From Aquila chrysaetos chrysaetos (taxonomy: Eukaryota; Chordata; Aves; Accipitriformes; Accipitridae), in contig NW_024470383.1 in the NCBI RefSeq assembly GCF_900496995.4, positions 62,001 to 126,000 on the forward strand: a stretch of DNA of 64,000 nucleotides, written 5' to 3'. Both the position numbers and the translations under genes were made by a program. Positions 41,806 through 54,378 of the stretch are shown here, piece by piece (position 1 is the stretch's first letter; every line of letters starts with the position of its first letter). The notes under the pieces are model-generated. The model did not search any database, had not been told where the DNA came from, and was given only the letters and a program-made list of their open reading frames with translations.

Positions 41806-43365
41806 CTTGGCCGCATCCAGATGGTGCCGTTGCGGCGGATGCCGAGCCAATGCGCCGTGAGCCCTTTGTAGCGGTGCAGAAAGTCCTACGGGAGGCAAAA
41901 ATGGGATGATGGGGGGGATTTCCCTCCCCCCAAAAAACCCAAATCACCCCAAGACACCCCCACACCCCCCACCAGCTCCGCCGTGCGGTCGGTGCCGGCC
42001 GACGTGGCCCCCCCCCGGGTCTGGCAGCGGTCCCGGCTCGCCGACCGGTCGCCTTCGGCCTCGGAAGCGAAGTAGCAGCGTCGACCGAAGCCCACCCGAC
42101 CGTCGGGGCAGGGGGCTCGGGGCTGGGGGACCCCCCCGGCCGGCGTCACCCCCCAGGAGGGTGCCGAGGAGGAGGAAGAGGAGGGTGAAGGCCAGCATCC
42201 GTGCCACCGCCGCGCACAGGCAGCTGAGCAGCAGGCAGGGCTGCCTGGGGTTGGGGGGCTGCTGGGAGAAACACCCCAAAATGGGGAGGAGGAGGAGGAG
42301 GAGGGGGCTGCCGTCCTGGCTGCAACGCGCTGAAGCACGATGCGGAGCCCCGATATCCTACAGCCCTTCGGGGCACCCCGATATCCTGCACCCCCTTAGT
42401 GTACCCCAATGCGGAGTCCCGATATCCTGCACCCCAATATCCTGCACCCCCTTGGTGTACCCCAATGCGGAGTCCCGATATCCTGCACCCCCCTGGTGCC
42501 CCCAATATCCCGCACCCTTCGCAGCACCCCGATACCTTGCACCCTTCGGGGCATCCCAATGCAGAGCCCCGATATTGGGCACCCCAATATCCTGCAACCC
42601 AATGCAGACCCCCAATATCCTGCACCCCAATATCCTGCACTCCTTGGTGCCGCCCAATATCCTGCACCCCTTGTTCCACCCCGATGCAGAGCCCCAATAT
42701 TGTGCACCCCAATATTCTGCACCCCCCTGGTGCCCCCCAATACCCTGCACCCTTCACGGCACCCCAATGCAGAGCCCCAATATCCATCTTACACCCCTCG
42801 GTGCACCCCAAAGCAGCACCCCCATATCCCCCCCCCCCCTGCTCCGTGCACCCCAACACCCAATGCAAATCCGCAGCATTCCCCCCCAGGTTTGCCCCCC
42901 CCCACCTGCCTGCACACCTTGGCCAGGGTCCCATCGCTCTTCCTCAGCCCTTCGTCTTCCTCCGGACCCCTCCAGGTTCCCCCCCCCACCCCCAAAAAAA
43001 CACCCAGGAAAATCTGGAAAAAAAACCAACCAAAAAAAAAACCCAACAAAATTGGGCAAAACAAGCCCAAATTTGGGGCTGCCACCACCCAGGAATAGCA
43101 ATATCCAGCCCCATGGGGGTAATGTGGGGGGGGCTGGGACTGTCCCCATCCCGTTCCCCGTCACACCTCGGCCTTCCCGGGCGCCCTCCCCTTCCTCCCA
43201 GCTCTATTTTGAGGCCAAATCCTGCAAATCCATAATCCAAAGCCCCCCCAAATTGGAAAAGAATGAAGAAAAAAAAACCCAAAAGCCCACCCCACCCCAA
43301 ATCCCCCATTTTCCCCCCATTTTCCCCACCCACCTCCCCACGCCAGGCAACCTGGAAACCACCAT
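41806..43365 (-). pseudogene. C-type lectin (CLEC2/BLEC-like) copy A, 3'-truncated
   Basis: Recognisable minus-strand exons are the transmembrane plus first lectin exon 42261-41973 and the second lectin exon 41885 to about 41806. Candidate N-terminal exons begin at ATG 43365. Protein features: a hydrophobic segment (MLAFTLLFLLLGTLLGG), then CPDGRVGFGRRCYFASEAEG, DRCQTRGGA and LHRYKGLTAHWLGIRRNGT. This is the NK-receptor-type CTLD pattern of CLEC2D/chicken BLEC. The third lectin exon and polyA signal, present in copy B, are removed by the 586-bp deletion, which cuts just inside exon 2 of the CTLD. One extra C between the transmembrane segment and the CTLD (in the C-run near 42112) also breaks the frame, though copy B lacks that insertion. 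I judge it non-functional unless the deletion is an assembly artefact. Confidence 0.7.
42345..42795. repeat. GATATCCTGCACCCC / AATGCAGAGCCCC minisatellite (lectin A intron)
   Basis: Units of about 20-60 bp carry CCCGATATCCTGCACCCC and CCCCAATGCAGAGCCCCAATA. They recur in copy B at 56815-57250. Confidence 0.85.
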
Positions 43366-43699
43366 GTGCCCAAACCAGCTGGGGCTAGTACTGCCCCCCC
43401 CCCGCCCAAATCCCCCCAAATCCCAAAATTGGCTTTTCTCCGGCTCCGTTTTGACCAGTTTTCCTCATTGCGAGGCCCGAAGGAGGACGTGGGATCCAGT
43501 CGGAGCCAGGAGACGGGCGGCACCAAATAATCCGATTTTTTTTTGTTTGGAAAAGGGTTTTATTTGGGTCGAGGGGTCCCGGCTCCGGGGGGGGGGGAAC
43601 AGGGGATGGGGGGGATGAGGGTCAGAGGGTGCAAAAAATTGGGGGGGGGGTGTTGCAAAAAAAAATAGGGGGGGTTAAAAAAAAGGGGGGGGCTGGAAA

Positions 43700-44760
43700 A
43701 AGATAGGCTGTATATATTAATGTATATACACTATATGTCAACTATGGATACACACTACAGTATATAGTGTGTATATGGAGAGTATATATAGCCTGTGTAT
43801 ATATTTAGTATACATAGTGTGTGTACATATACTATGTAGTATATATACTGCATGGCATAGCATATTTACCACATAATATACATACCATATGGTATATATA
43901 CCATATAGTCTCTCTAGTATACTATACTAATAGTAGTATAGTAGTATAGTAGTATATACTATATTATACTAGCACTAGTACAGTATACATCGTACACTAA
44001 CACTGTATTATATATACTATACAAATAGTATACTGTATGTGTTAGTGTCTATGTATACACACACACATACAGTGTCTCTCTGTATATATACACCCACACT
44101 AACACTATATAGAATACCTACAGTACGCCATTAGTGTAGTTGTCCTGGTTTTGGCTGAGATAGAGACAACATATGATATATATGAGAATAGTACGTGTAG
44201 TGCAGTGTATCTATACATACTACATATAGCATACGTGGTGTATATATATACTACTATATATATACATATACTATATACTATGTATAGACACACTATAAAC
44301 TATATATACAGTAGATATACTATATATACACACTATTGCTGTATTATGTATGTATATATTTATATATATATGGACACACATTGTATACTATTAGTGTCAT
44401 ATACAGACTTTAGTGTATATATACACACTGTATATAGTATATATATTATATATATGCACACTATTTATGTGTTATATAGGTAGATATATTTATACATATA
44501 TATGGATACTGACACACAGTATACTAGTAGTGTCGTAGATAGACGTTAGTGCATATATACACACTATACATAGTATATACTATATATACACACACTATTT
44601 ATGTGGTATGTAGGTATATATATTTTTTTATCTACATGGACACTTACCTGTAGTGTACTGTTAGCGCCGTGTATAGACTTTAGTGCATATATAGACACTA
44701 GATATCCTTTATACACCACCCACTATCCGCATCATAGACTGTGTATCCACTACATCCAGT
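43700..44760. repeat. TA-rich low-complexity tract, copy A
   Basis: About 1 kb of TATATA/CACTATA/AGTATA words between the divergent lectin and Ig-like genes. An LTR-start-like word sits in the middle (44141). Confidence 0.85.
44141..44166 (+). mobile_element. Fragment resembling the 5' end of an avian ERV LTR (copy A)
   Basis: TGTCCTGGTTTTGGCTGAGA followed by TAGAGA resembles, from memory, the TG-start of a common bird ERVL-type LTR. It is short and lies in TA-rich repeat. Copy B has it at 58584. Confidence 0.35.
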
Positions 44761-45632
44761 ATATAGAACAGCATCTCTGCTGCCTCCCCGCACACCCTCT
44801 CTGGATGCTCTACGCGTACGTATGACGTCACACACACGTCATACACCCCCCATGGCCACCCCCCCCTCCCCCCCCCGCCCGCTCACCTCTCTGGAGCAGC
44901 AGAGCACCGCTCCAGGCCCCGCCCACTGGTGGGCGGGGAAATGGGCGGGGCCTGGCTCCTCCCTCCACTTTCCGCGCCGCATCTCGGCACGCGGGGCGCG
45001 TTCCGTCCCCCGTGTCCCCCCGTGTCCCCCCGTGTCCCCCCCCAGCTCCATGGGGCCCCTCTGGGCGCTGCTGGCGGCGCTGACGCTGCCCCTGACCTCC
45101 CCCGATCCGGCAGGTGAGCGGGGAAGGGGTGCGGGGAGGGGGGGGCGCTTGAAAACTTGAATGAAACTTCGCTTCTTCCCCCCCCCCCCGCCCCCCCCCC
45201 GCCCGGGAATATCTCGGCTTTCTCCCTGCTTCAGCTGCCCTGCGCCCCCCCCCCGCGGCTCTTTGCTCTCCCAAAGCACCGTTTAGGGGGGGTTAATCCT
45301 TTCTCACCTCTCCCCTGCTTCCTCCGGGCGGGGGGGGGGGCACCCCCATTTTTTGCAAACCTCCACAGGTCTTGATCCCCGCCCTCATTTTCTTCACACA
45401 CACCCCCTCGCTTTTTAACACCCCTCCCCGGTTTTTTTACCCCCCTATTTTTTCGCCCCCCCCCCCTTATGTGTTTTTGAAACCCCCAATATTTTGGGGT
45501 TTTTTTGCCATCCGGTCTGTTTTTCTTTTGCCCCTCCACCCCCCCTTTTTCTTTTTTTGCAAACCCACCTGTTTTTTGAACCCAAACCTACTTTATGCCA
45601 CCCCCCCATCTTTTTGCAACCCTCCCCGTTTC

Positions 45633-46246
45633 CTACGGACTGCGCAGCCAGCGGGATTGTAAAGTCGGTATGTTCGTTCAGCGCCGGGCAGCACGGCGGG
45701 GAGTCCCACCAAAGTCGTGCGCCGACGCGGGAGTTCGCTTCGAGTTTATACGGTCGAGTGTTACGTATACATGGCGTTTCGCAATACGCCTATACGTAGG
45801 CATTACCTATCCCCGCTTCATATTAAAATTAGCTCCGAGAGGTCATTTCCATAGTCTCCTCTGAACTGCCCTTGGGCAGTGCCTCCTTATGGTGGTCGTC
45901 TGGTGGTCGTGAAGATGAAGGCTGTATGTCTTCTTCACGGTGAACTCTTAACTTTCTGTCCCCTGCGCACACTCAGTTGTCCCTTGGCATTTGTCCAAAT
46001 CACCAGGTCAGTCGTGGCTGGTTCTTGGAGTCACTGCTGCTCCTTCTCAGGGACTATCTCCTGTCCCAGTCAGCCTCAAACGTTAAGCACCACTTCTCAT
46101 CCCCTTGGGCCATGTCTACCTCTATTGAAACTTCCTTAACTTCATTATAAGCTAGATAATTATTAAACAATGCCTATCTACATTCATATATCTACTGTAT
46201 CTACTACGGTTCTTTTGGTTCCCCGTCTCACTACAAGCCCCGTTTC
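45633..46246. mobile_element. 614-bp insertion unique to copy A, flanked by a 9-bp direct repeat
   Basis: Copy B lacks this block. It is bounded by CCCCGTTTC at 45624-45632 and 46238-46246, which looks like a target-site duplication. The inside is ordinary-complexity DNA (for example GGTGGTCGTCTGGTGGTCGTG near 45892) with no ORF I recognise. The ends are not TG..CA. Element class unknown. Confidence 0.5.
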
Positions 46247-46310
46247 TTGCAAACTCCTGTATTTTCTGCAAACCCCCTTATTTTTTGCAACCCCCTGTTT
46301 TCTTTCCACC

Positions 46311-47061
46311 TGTGTACGGAAGGGTTAAAAGCTGGAATTTTGGTCCGTGGATGAACACTGAGTAAGAAGTAGATAACTAAAAAACGCAGTCAGCACAGGG
46401 AACAGGGAGTTTATCATCTGTTGTTTGAAATGCTGACCGTGGGGCTAAGGAGGTTCAGCAACGTTAGGGGAGGTGGTACATGCAATAATGGAGGAATACC
46501 AGGCACCGCACATAATTTTGCTTACCTTGCAAAAGTCTTGCCGTTGGTTAGAGCACAGTGGATGGGACCGATGGATGAGGGTAATTTGCCGCGTGCGCAA
46601 AGCCCGTGAACCAACAGAAGGGATGGTTACGGCATGTGCAGCGCGCCTGGCCGGCAGGCACGTGCGTCCTGGGCTGCTTCTGATGCAATCGAGGCGTGTT
46701 TTGCACTCGTGGCCGCAAGCGTCGAGAGCCGTTGCTTGGCAAATGTATAAAATACCGGAGTTTTCTGAAGGGCGGTGGGTCGGTGTGCGGCGAGGCCACC
46801 GTTGCCTCCGTGGGGATGCCCACGTAAAGCTGGCACCTACCGACTGCTGGGCCGAGCTCGTGGCGCAAGACGGCACAAGAATGTACGGATGGTTCATCTT
46901 CACAGTCCTTGGGTCAGTATGGTAATTCATTTTTTTTTTTAGCTTTGTAAGATACCCTTAGCGTAACGCATGTGTGTAGTTAATAAAAGGCTTGCTTTTT
47001 CCCTTATAGTCAGTGTGTGTGTGTTTACCTTCTCGGGAATCCTCGAAACCACCCTAAAACA
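46311..47061 (+). mobile_element. Candidate solo LTR in intron 1 of Ig-like gene A
   Basis: A 751-bp block begins TGTGTACGG and ends CTAAAACA. It has a TATA-like TGTATAAAATACC at about 46743 and a polyA hexamer (TTAATAAAAGG) at about 46981, then a T-rich U5-like end. Flanking bases are CCACC and CCAAC, a near match. It interrupts a run of CCCCTATTTTTTGCAAC repeats. Copy B carries the same block, so insertion predates duplication. No internal viral genes are present. Confidence 0.4.
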
Positions 47062-47689
47062 CCAACCACCCCCATTTTTTGCAACCAACTCTACTTTTTC
47101 TTTGCAACACCCCTATTTTCTTGCAACCCCCCATATCTTTTTCCAACCCTCCTTCTTTTTTTGCAACCCCCCCTATTTCTTTGCAACCCTCCTTATTTTT
47201 TTGCGACCCCCCTATTTTTTTGCGACCCCCCTATTTTTTTGCAACCCTCCATATCTTTTTGCAGCCCCCCCTATTTTATTGCACACACCCCCCCGCCGTA
47301 CCTTCCTCACCGCTCCCAAGTGAATTTACGGCTTTGCAACTTCTTCTCCCTCCAGCTGAGCCGTGTCCCACCATCACCGCCAACGTTCGCCGGGACAATC
47401 AGGTCACCGTCCCCATCAACTTCACCGGGAAAACGTTTCACCTGCAAAAACGCAACGGGAGACGCGGTGGGAGAACTTTGCCCTCTGCCTGGGGAGCCGC
47501 TGCCACAAAACCAGCAGCGCCGTGGCTGGCGTCAGGCTGCGGGACGGGAAACTGGAGCTCAGCAAAGCTTCGGCTGGAACCTACCGAGCCCAGGGCAGCT
47601 TGGACAACGCCTGCCTGGCGCACATCATCCTGCACGGTGGCGGGGAGCAGCCGGCCCGCGCGCCCCAAAATCCACCGCTGCTTCCCTCT

Positions 47690-48090
47690 GAGTCCCGGGG
47701 GGCTTTCTTGGCCGAGTTGCTCGCCACACGTCTGCGCGCGCGTCTCCGCGTGCGTCCTCGCGCGCGGCAGCAATCGTGCGCGCGCGGAGAGCGCGTCTTT
47801 GCAAACCCCTTCCCCTGCGTCTTTGGATTCAGCAGCGATCGCCCGCGCAGAAAGCGCGTGTTTCCTCGCACCCCTCGCTCCGTCTTCGCGTGCAGCAGCG
47901 ATCGCGGGGGCACAAAGCGCGTCTTTCCTCGCACCTTTCCCTCGCGCCTTCGCAGGCAGCGGCCGTCGTGCGCGCGCGGAAAGCGCGTCTTTGCAAACCC
48001 CTTCCCCTGCGTCCTCGCACGCGCCTTTCCCCGCGTTTTTCCCCTGCCTTTGCGCCCGCGCCCTCTCTGATTGCACAAACCGTCCCAGAA
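47690..48090. repeat. GCGCGTCTTTGCAAACCCCTTCCCCTGCGTC repeats in Ig-like intron 2 (copy A)
   Basis: CpG-rich units of 50-80 bp repeat between the Ig-like and stalk exons. Copy B has them at 61370-61740. Confidence 0.75.
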
Positions 48091-48966
48091 CCGCAGCACG
48101 GCAAGACGCTTTTTTGCGCCGCGTGGGGTAAGAGCAAAAAAAAGGGGGGGATTTGGGGGACACAATCAATATTAAACCTATTTGTCCCTCTTTTTCTTCC
48201 TGCAGAGCCGACGCCGTCTCCGCTCCTGACCCGCGCGACGTCTCCCGAGCCTGCAAAATCCACCGGTGACTGCAACCGTGGTGCAGGAAAATCCCATCCT
48301 CCCTGCCGCTCCTTGCCGCCGCAGCGCTCATTATTTTCTTTTTGTGATTGCAGGTTGGGTTTGCTCTGCCCCTATCTCGGCGTCTTTGCCGTCGCGATGA
48401 TCGTCGCCGGCACCGTCGCCTTCGGTTTCGGCTTCGTGTACACCTGCGGCTCCGGGGATTTTCTGGCGGGGTCTGAGCTGCGTTCGCTGTTGCACCCAGA
48501 AAGGAGAAGAAAATTGGAATTCTCGGAGCAGGAGCCTCAGCCAGGGCAAAGCCCCGACCTGCAGCTCGACTTCGCAGTTGGTGTCTTCCTCTGCTTAACC
48601 AAAGCAGCACTTTTTTAACGGCATTTCTTTAGCCAAATCCGGCTTTTGCAGAAAAGGGGGGGGGTGGGGGTGGGAAATGTAGCAGGAGGGGAGGGGAAGA
48701 TTTTCCTTGCACTGAGTCTTCCCCAGCCTTAAGAACACTTTATATTAGCTAAAAGAGGTTAGATGATAGATATATTTATAACTTTTAGAAAACTATTTAA
48801 TACCAGTTATTTATTTTTTTTCTATTTTAGGACCATTTCCAGCTGCTCAGTTTTTCCTTCCCTTGAAATTTGGGAGGGGGGGGGTGGTTCCTTTATGCCA
48901 GCCAGTATTTATCAAAGGCAAATATTCTGCTTTTTGTCTCTGTTTACATAGGAAAAATATGGAAGA

Positions 48967-48972
48967 AATAAA
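48967..48972 (+). terminator. PolyA signal, Ig-like gene A
   Basis: AATAAA about 350 bp after the coding end; the copy B equivalent is at 62624-62629. Confidence 0.55.
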
Positions 48973-49049
48973 TCGGTGCTCAAACTGAAGGGTTTTTTTC
49001 TCTGTATATGTGCTATGGAGATTAACAGTTATTTATTTGTTTGATTTAT

Positions 49050-50347
49050 TGTCTTGTGCTTTGCCACTATAGTGTTTATTCTTGCATCATCTTATAAATG
49101 GTTTTTCTTATTACCTGTCTGGCGTGATTATTTTTTTTCTGCCAAAAAAGGTGGGGTTTTTGCTGGAAACACTATGTGGGTAAATGGGATTTATTTCGGG
49201 GGGGGGTGGGTAATAATTTTATATATTTATATAAACAGCGTCACGGCTAATGAGCATCATTTGGGAATGCAAGGAGGAGGAGGGATGAAGGCTGAGCATC
49301 CTATGGGGGAATTAATTGCAGAATTAATTTGTCCCGCGCAAGGATGAAGCTGTTTAATTCGGCTGGGGAAGGAAAACAAAAATCTGTATTTCTTTTTGCA
49401 GTTGGCACAAAGGCAAAGTCCCAGTTTGAAACCAACTTCCCCCCATCAGAATTATTAAAAAAAATTCCTCCAGCAGCAAAAAAAAAAAACCAGGAAGAAA
49501 AGAAGTTTGGGGTTATTTTTCCTCCTTTTTGGGCCCCATACATTTTTTTTATAATGGCATGTACAGTGAGGATGTGTGAGTTTTTCGCCCATCCCTGGAC
49601 CCACCAGTGATGGGCACATGGGTGGGACAGGCATAGTCACTATGACTCACCAGCACAGACCAGAATGTGGCAAAATTCACTGGCGTACTTGGGCAACGCC
49701 CTTTCCTGTAGCCCTGGGATTGATTTTTCTTGTCAATTTTTATCGTGCCTGACCCTCGTTTTCATCTGCTGGGCTTCCCCCTCTTTCTTACTGCCAACCT
49801 CCTCCACCCCCTCCTCACGCCTAACGCCTTCTGTAAGTCTAAACTCCTTTTTTTAGGAAAATAAAGAGCGGAAATAAAGAGAGAAGAGTTGGGGGTGGTC
49901 GAGTGGAAAATTCCGCACCGAGCAGCCTCTCGCACCCTTCGAGCAGGTACTGGGGGGGGGCATTGTGTGCAAACTCATGGGTGCCCACCCATGGGTGCTC
50001 CTGGGTTGCGGGAGATGCTGCCATGAAGGCAGCTGCGATACAACCGTGTTCATCTCGCGTGCAGAAGGAGAGGAAGAAAAATAACACGTTTATGTAAAAA
50101 AAAAAAAAAAAAGATACTTTTGGCAGAAAAGCTGGAAAAATTCCCTGCGATGCCACTGCAGCCAAGCCCCAAACCCAACGGGGGTTTTTTTCCTTCCCTC
50201 CCCAGCCAGCCCAAGGCTTTTGTGATACTCTAGAGTTTCTCCTCTTCCCTAAATCCTGTCTTTTATCCCTCTTTTTTTTTTTTCCCCCTGCTTATAAGAA
50301 ATATAGGGACAAACATGCTCAGAGCGGTAAGGTGGGATCTCTTCTTC
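49050..50347. other. Downstream flank of Ig-like gene A; no gene seen
   Basis: Shared with copy B (62690-64000). No supportable ORF or domain. Confidence 0.4.
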
Positions 50348-53300
50348 ACCACCCAACCTTTCATGCCAAGCAGCCAATTTGATCCCTTCCTATAAGGATG
50401 CTTTGCTCCATTTATCATCCTCACTTTTAAGCATGAAGTTTTGTGTTTTTTTTTTTTTGTAATAAAAGGAAATTATTTAAGGAAAAATTAAACCAAGTGA
50501 CTTACCAGGATGCCTGGATGGGGGGGGATGTTGCCGCGGGGGCACCGCCCTGTCGTGACCTGCAAGTCTGGTTCCAAGACCATTATAAAGTGCTGTCGCC
50601 AGCCCTAAAAAAAAAGAGACAATAATTTAAAAAAAATAAAATAAATCACCTGTGGGTTGCAGGGAATACAAGGTGCTGCCCCAGCACCTCTGCCTGAAGC
50701 GCTTGCGCCGTTTTCTGCCGACGTTTTGATTCCTGGCAGTGAGCAAAGAGGAAAACCTCTCCCTGAGGAAGGAAGAGGAGGACGCAGGGGAGTTTCGGGG
50801 GCAGGCAGCCCAGCTGGCGCCACATGGATCCCCTTTTGGGTCAAATAATGAGAATATTCGTCATTTGTTAAATTTTTTCCCAATTTTGGTCTTTGTTTTT
50901 TTTTTAATCCCCTCACCCATATAATTTTCCAGGGCTTGGGGGTAAATTGAAAAAGCTTTTCCTTTTATCGTCATCTATGCTCGTCGGTCCTGCCCAAATC
51001 CGGCCGGCCAGACACGCAAAAGAAAGCAGAAGTAATTTTAAAATTTAAACCAAAAACAAACCTCAGGCTGTAATTGCAAGCAGTAACAGAACTAGCCGCA
51101 GGGGGGTACCAGAGACTAAGACAGTTCTGGATGCACATTCGCTTCCTTTAAAAAGAAATTGCTTTGCCTGTTAAGTAGGAAAGATTTAATTTATATTTTG
51201 GAGGGTTGTTTAGTTCTTTAGAGTTTTTGTAGCTTTTAAAATTTTTTTTAGGATTTTAGTTCTTTAGGTTTTTATATTTCTTGAGTTTTTTAGTTCTTCC
51301 ATTCTTTAGGTTTTTATTTAATAACTCCCCAGACCAGCTGGATCCAGGGGGGCTTCTCAGCTCTGCAGGAAGCAGAAAAGCTTCCAAGACGGCTTTGATG
51401 CGAACAGCTATCCCAACCCCGGCCAATGATTTGAAGACCGCGGCCATGTCCCTAGACCACATCTCACGAAGCCACTAAGAAAGCTGGAAAATATCATGGC
51501 AACTCACCCCAAAACTCGCTTTTCGGAGAGCACCTTTAACAAATAGCAGGTAGTCTTTAAAAAAAGGATCTGCTTTTTGGATGCTTGAGGCACTCAGCAA
51601 TGCTAAAAAGATGCTCCAGGTTGGGCGGGAGAAGAGTTTTGTCTGTCAGCCCCTCACACTTCACCCACCTAAAGCAGTTTTTTTTCCCCCTCACATCGAT
51701 GTGCAAAGGCTGGGAAAAACCTAAAATAAGAGGAAAGGGCAGCTACTGAAGCGTTTTCCACTGTGCTTCAATGGAAGCAGGTGAATAAGGGCAGCGCCAG
51801 AATAGGTTCATTAACCAACAATAAATTTTTATTGCATATAGTCGCCACAAGTAATTACTCAGTCTGTAACAAATGGGAATAACGTATTGTGCAGAAAAAA
51901 CATCTCAAAAGCGTCAGCTGCTTAAAAAAAACAACCACCTTTAAAACCGATGCATGTGAATTAAGCAGCGCCTGGTGCAATGAGACAGAACCGAAGAGAA
52001 ATCACAAAATGCAGTAAAAAAAAGGGGGGGGCAAAGTTTTGCCTGTTCATCCATCAATTTTTTTGAGATTTCTGGGGAAAATTCCTCACTTGGTGTTTTC
52101 ATTGCAGCTATTCCATCTCCGTCTGATGGATCCTGCAGGGGTGAATCCTGCGGGTTCAAGGCATGCGGGAAGACCAAAACATGCAGGTTGGGTTTTTTTT
52201 TTTCTTTGCTCTTTTCCTCAAAGAGGCCGATAAACACTCAGTATTTCCTCATTAACAGCAGAGATTTAATTCTAGGTCTTTTCCTATTATTAGGATATAT
52301 GTATATATATTAGATATAATTCTAGGCTTTTTCTCATTTTGTACTGTTTCACCTCAAATAAAGAAAGGGTGGGACAGTGCGCATGTAACTCCATGGAAAT
52401 GCAAGTGAGGTCTCCTAAGCCAAAAGCATGATATAATAAATTAATGTCCCATTTTGCAACACTTTTGCAGGCAGAACGGGTCTGAAAAGCACCCAAAAAA
52501 GCCTGAATTTAAGCCCGAGCAGCCGCGCTCATCTAAACATCGAGGTGTGTTGGGATCCAGGGAAAGTGGATTTTGAGCTACAATATTTGAAGCATGTGTT
52601 TACCATGGGGAGGGAAATGGGCTGTAACTCTCAGCATTGTTGTTTAACCCGCACATGCAATAATAGTAATAGCAATAGTAACAGTAAAAAGTAATAATAA
52701 TAACAATAATGATAATGATAATGATGATGATGATGATGATGATGATGGTGATAGATAGTGCCCTACTCCAGGTTAATTTGGCTGTTTTCCAGCAGTAATT
52801 ATGAAATTATTGCTAAACAGTTTGGGCGTCCGTTTCTCTGATACTGCCCTCAGACCATCTTGTCTGGTGAAAAATCTCGCCAGCAGCCCAAGGGTGCGTT
52901 ATAAAAGCCCTCAAAAATACTAATTTGGTTGTCACTGAGTGTTACACGATGCTAAAACAGCAGCTGATCTGAAGACGGTCCTTTCGCAGGGTTGAGGATG
53001 CGCACGGAGGGGGAGCAGGAACCGTTTCCCCAGGGTCTGGGCTGTGCTGGGCTAAACCCTGTTGATCCCAGGAGACAGAGCTGCCAACTCCACGAGCCAA
53101 GGACATCCCCCATAATTCTGCCCCCCAAAAACCCTCACTTTGGTGAAACATTGCTGGGAGACCATCTGAGAAGACAGTGATCACCAAATTGCTGAAAGAG
53201 GAGAAACCAAAGGATTTCATCAGTCCTGGGAAAAAGCTGGATCCTTTAGCTATTACTGCTAAATACCACTAAAAATTAAAGTGCTGCTAAAATCCTACTA

Positions 53301-54377
53301 TCCTCACGTTGACACCTTCACCCACAGTCCCCAAGTTGAGATGCTCGTCAAAAAAAAGGCTCTCCTGGACGTTGTTGTCCGTGCAAATGTGTCAGCTTTC
53401 ATCAAGATGAGATGCTTGAAAGTCTTTCCTGGACACAGCGTTCCATGAAAATGTACAGAGAAAACCTTCTCTTTTACTCCTCCTTTTTTTAAAAAAAACC
53501 TTTTACACCTAACCTCACTGGCATGTTAAGGCGAAGACGTCACCTTCTTTCTCCAACCAGTTGGAGCTGGTTGCTCCAACCTTGACTTGGGCAGATCCTC
53601 CCCAATCCTGCCGCTGTCCCACCCCCCCGGAGCTGTGTCCTTGGAGAGAACGATCTGACTTTTGATGCGTGGAAGTTTCTTCGCCTTCATCTTGCTCTTG
53701 ATACAGAGCCACGTATGGTCACAGGTTGACTTGGCGGCTTTGCAGCTTAGGCTTTTACCGAAGACGAGAGCAGCAAATTCTTGGAGGTCTTGCAAGCATT
53801 GTCCATCCTTGCAGCATTTCCGCATACTCGTGAGGTGTCAGGAGGCTTTTCTCAGCCAACCAAGCCTGAAGGTTGCTGCTTTCACTTCACAAAAAGTGGG
53901 AAAAGAAAAAAGCCTATGGCATTTGCCCACTTTTCCGGTCGCACGGTGCAAGGCTGCAGACATCTTGCTAAGCTTCAGCCTCTAGAGTCCTTCCAGAGTC
54001 ATCGGTACAGCTACGGCTTTCCTCTTGCTCTGACATTTAATTGTGGTGGGGTTATGAATAAGTCATTAGCAGGTGTGAACCACAAAGCTAATTGCACTCA
54101 ATTCCTGTCAGTAACCACCAGATACTTTTCCTTGGTCATATGGCAAAGTTGGGTTGGCAAATGCAGACACGTAATAACTTTGGTTCTTCTCAGCAAATTT
54201 TGGCAATAGGTTTTTTCTCTGAGTTTGCTTTTTCTGTGGGGTTTTTTTTGAGGTTTTTGTTTTGTTTCCCTACCGTGCACCAGGTATTTGGGTTTAAGGA
54301 GCACTCCCCGCAGCCCCTTAGGAGCTGATGCAAAGGTTTTGAGCCCGTCTCGTCCCGTTGCCCTTGCTCGGGCTCTG
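50348..54377. other. 4-kb spacer between duplicate copies; no confident gene
   Basis: AT-richer, non-coding in appearance. The matching region after copy B lies outside the window. A minus-strand frame at 53526-53825 is Cys/Lys-rich and unrecognised. Confidence 0.4.
52655..52756. repeat. (AAT)n/(GAT)n microsatellite
   Basis: AATAATAGTAATAG passes into about ten GAT units, ending GATGGTGATAG. Confidence 0.9.
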
Positions 54378-54378
54378 C

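Larger units (their letters stand above)
45050..48618 (+). pseudogene. Ig-like type I membrane protein, copy A (frameshifted)
   Basis: Same four-exon plan as the open copy B: signal peptide exon 45050-45113, Ig-like exon 47356-47636, stalk exon 48206-48265, and transmembrane/tail exon from 48354. The Ig-like exon is 281 nt against 279 in copy B because of an extra T (GTTTCACC), an extra A (GGGAGACGC), a missing T and an extra G. This shifts the frame after the TGKTF residues. The transmembrane exon also carries several homopolymer differences (GGTTTGC, GCCCCTATC, GGATTTTC). No conserved splice site is lost. The differences are nearly all in homopolymers, so this may be an intact gene with sequencing errors. 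As written it is not open. Confidence 0.6.
40503..50347. repeat. Copy A of a ~13.7-kb tandem duplication
   Basis: Homology to 54378-64000 starts abruptly inside the SPRY exon (at TGCATGTTGGGCAGCGAGG) and continues to the window end. It holds the SPRY 3' part, lectin A (-), the AT-rich tract and Ig-like gene A (+). The offset is 13875 at the start and about 13653 at the end. Relative to copy B it has a 586-bp deletion at 41805/41806, a 614-bp insertion at 45633-46246, and about 130 bp of extra TA-rich repeat near 44550-44690. Confidence 0.9.

Noticed and set aside
43700-44760. TA-rich tract as an origin, centromere or promoter element
   Set aside because: Low-complexity TATA words with no organised unit. 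It is simply duplicated with the rest of the block.
47438-48610. A 390-codon minus-strand frame opposite Ig-like gene A
   Set aside because: Antisense to the GC-rich repeat and exons; Arg-rich with no domain. The plus-strand exon set explains conservation between copies better.
53526-53825. Cys/Lys-rich minus-strand frame beginning MRKCCKDGQC in the spacer
   Set aside because: Unrecognised, with no clear splice partners or promoter. An equally open frame with a signal-like start lies on the opposite strand, so I could not support a gene.
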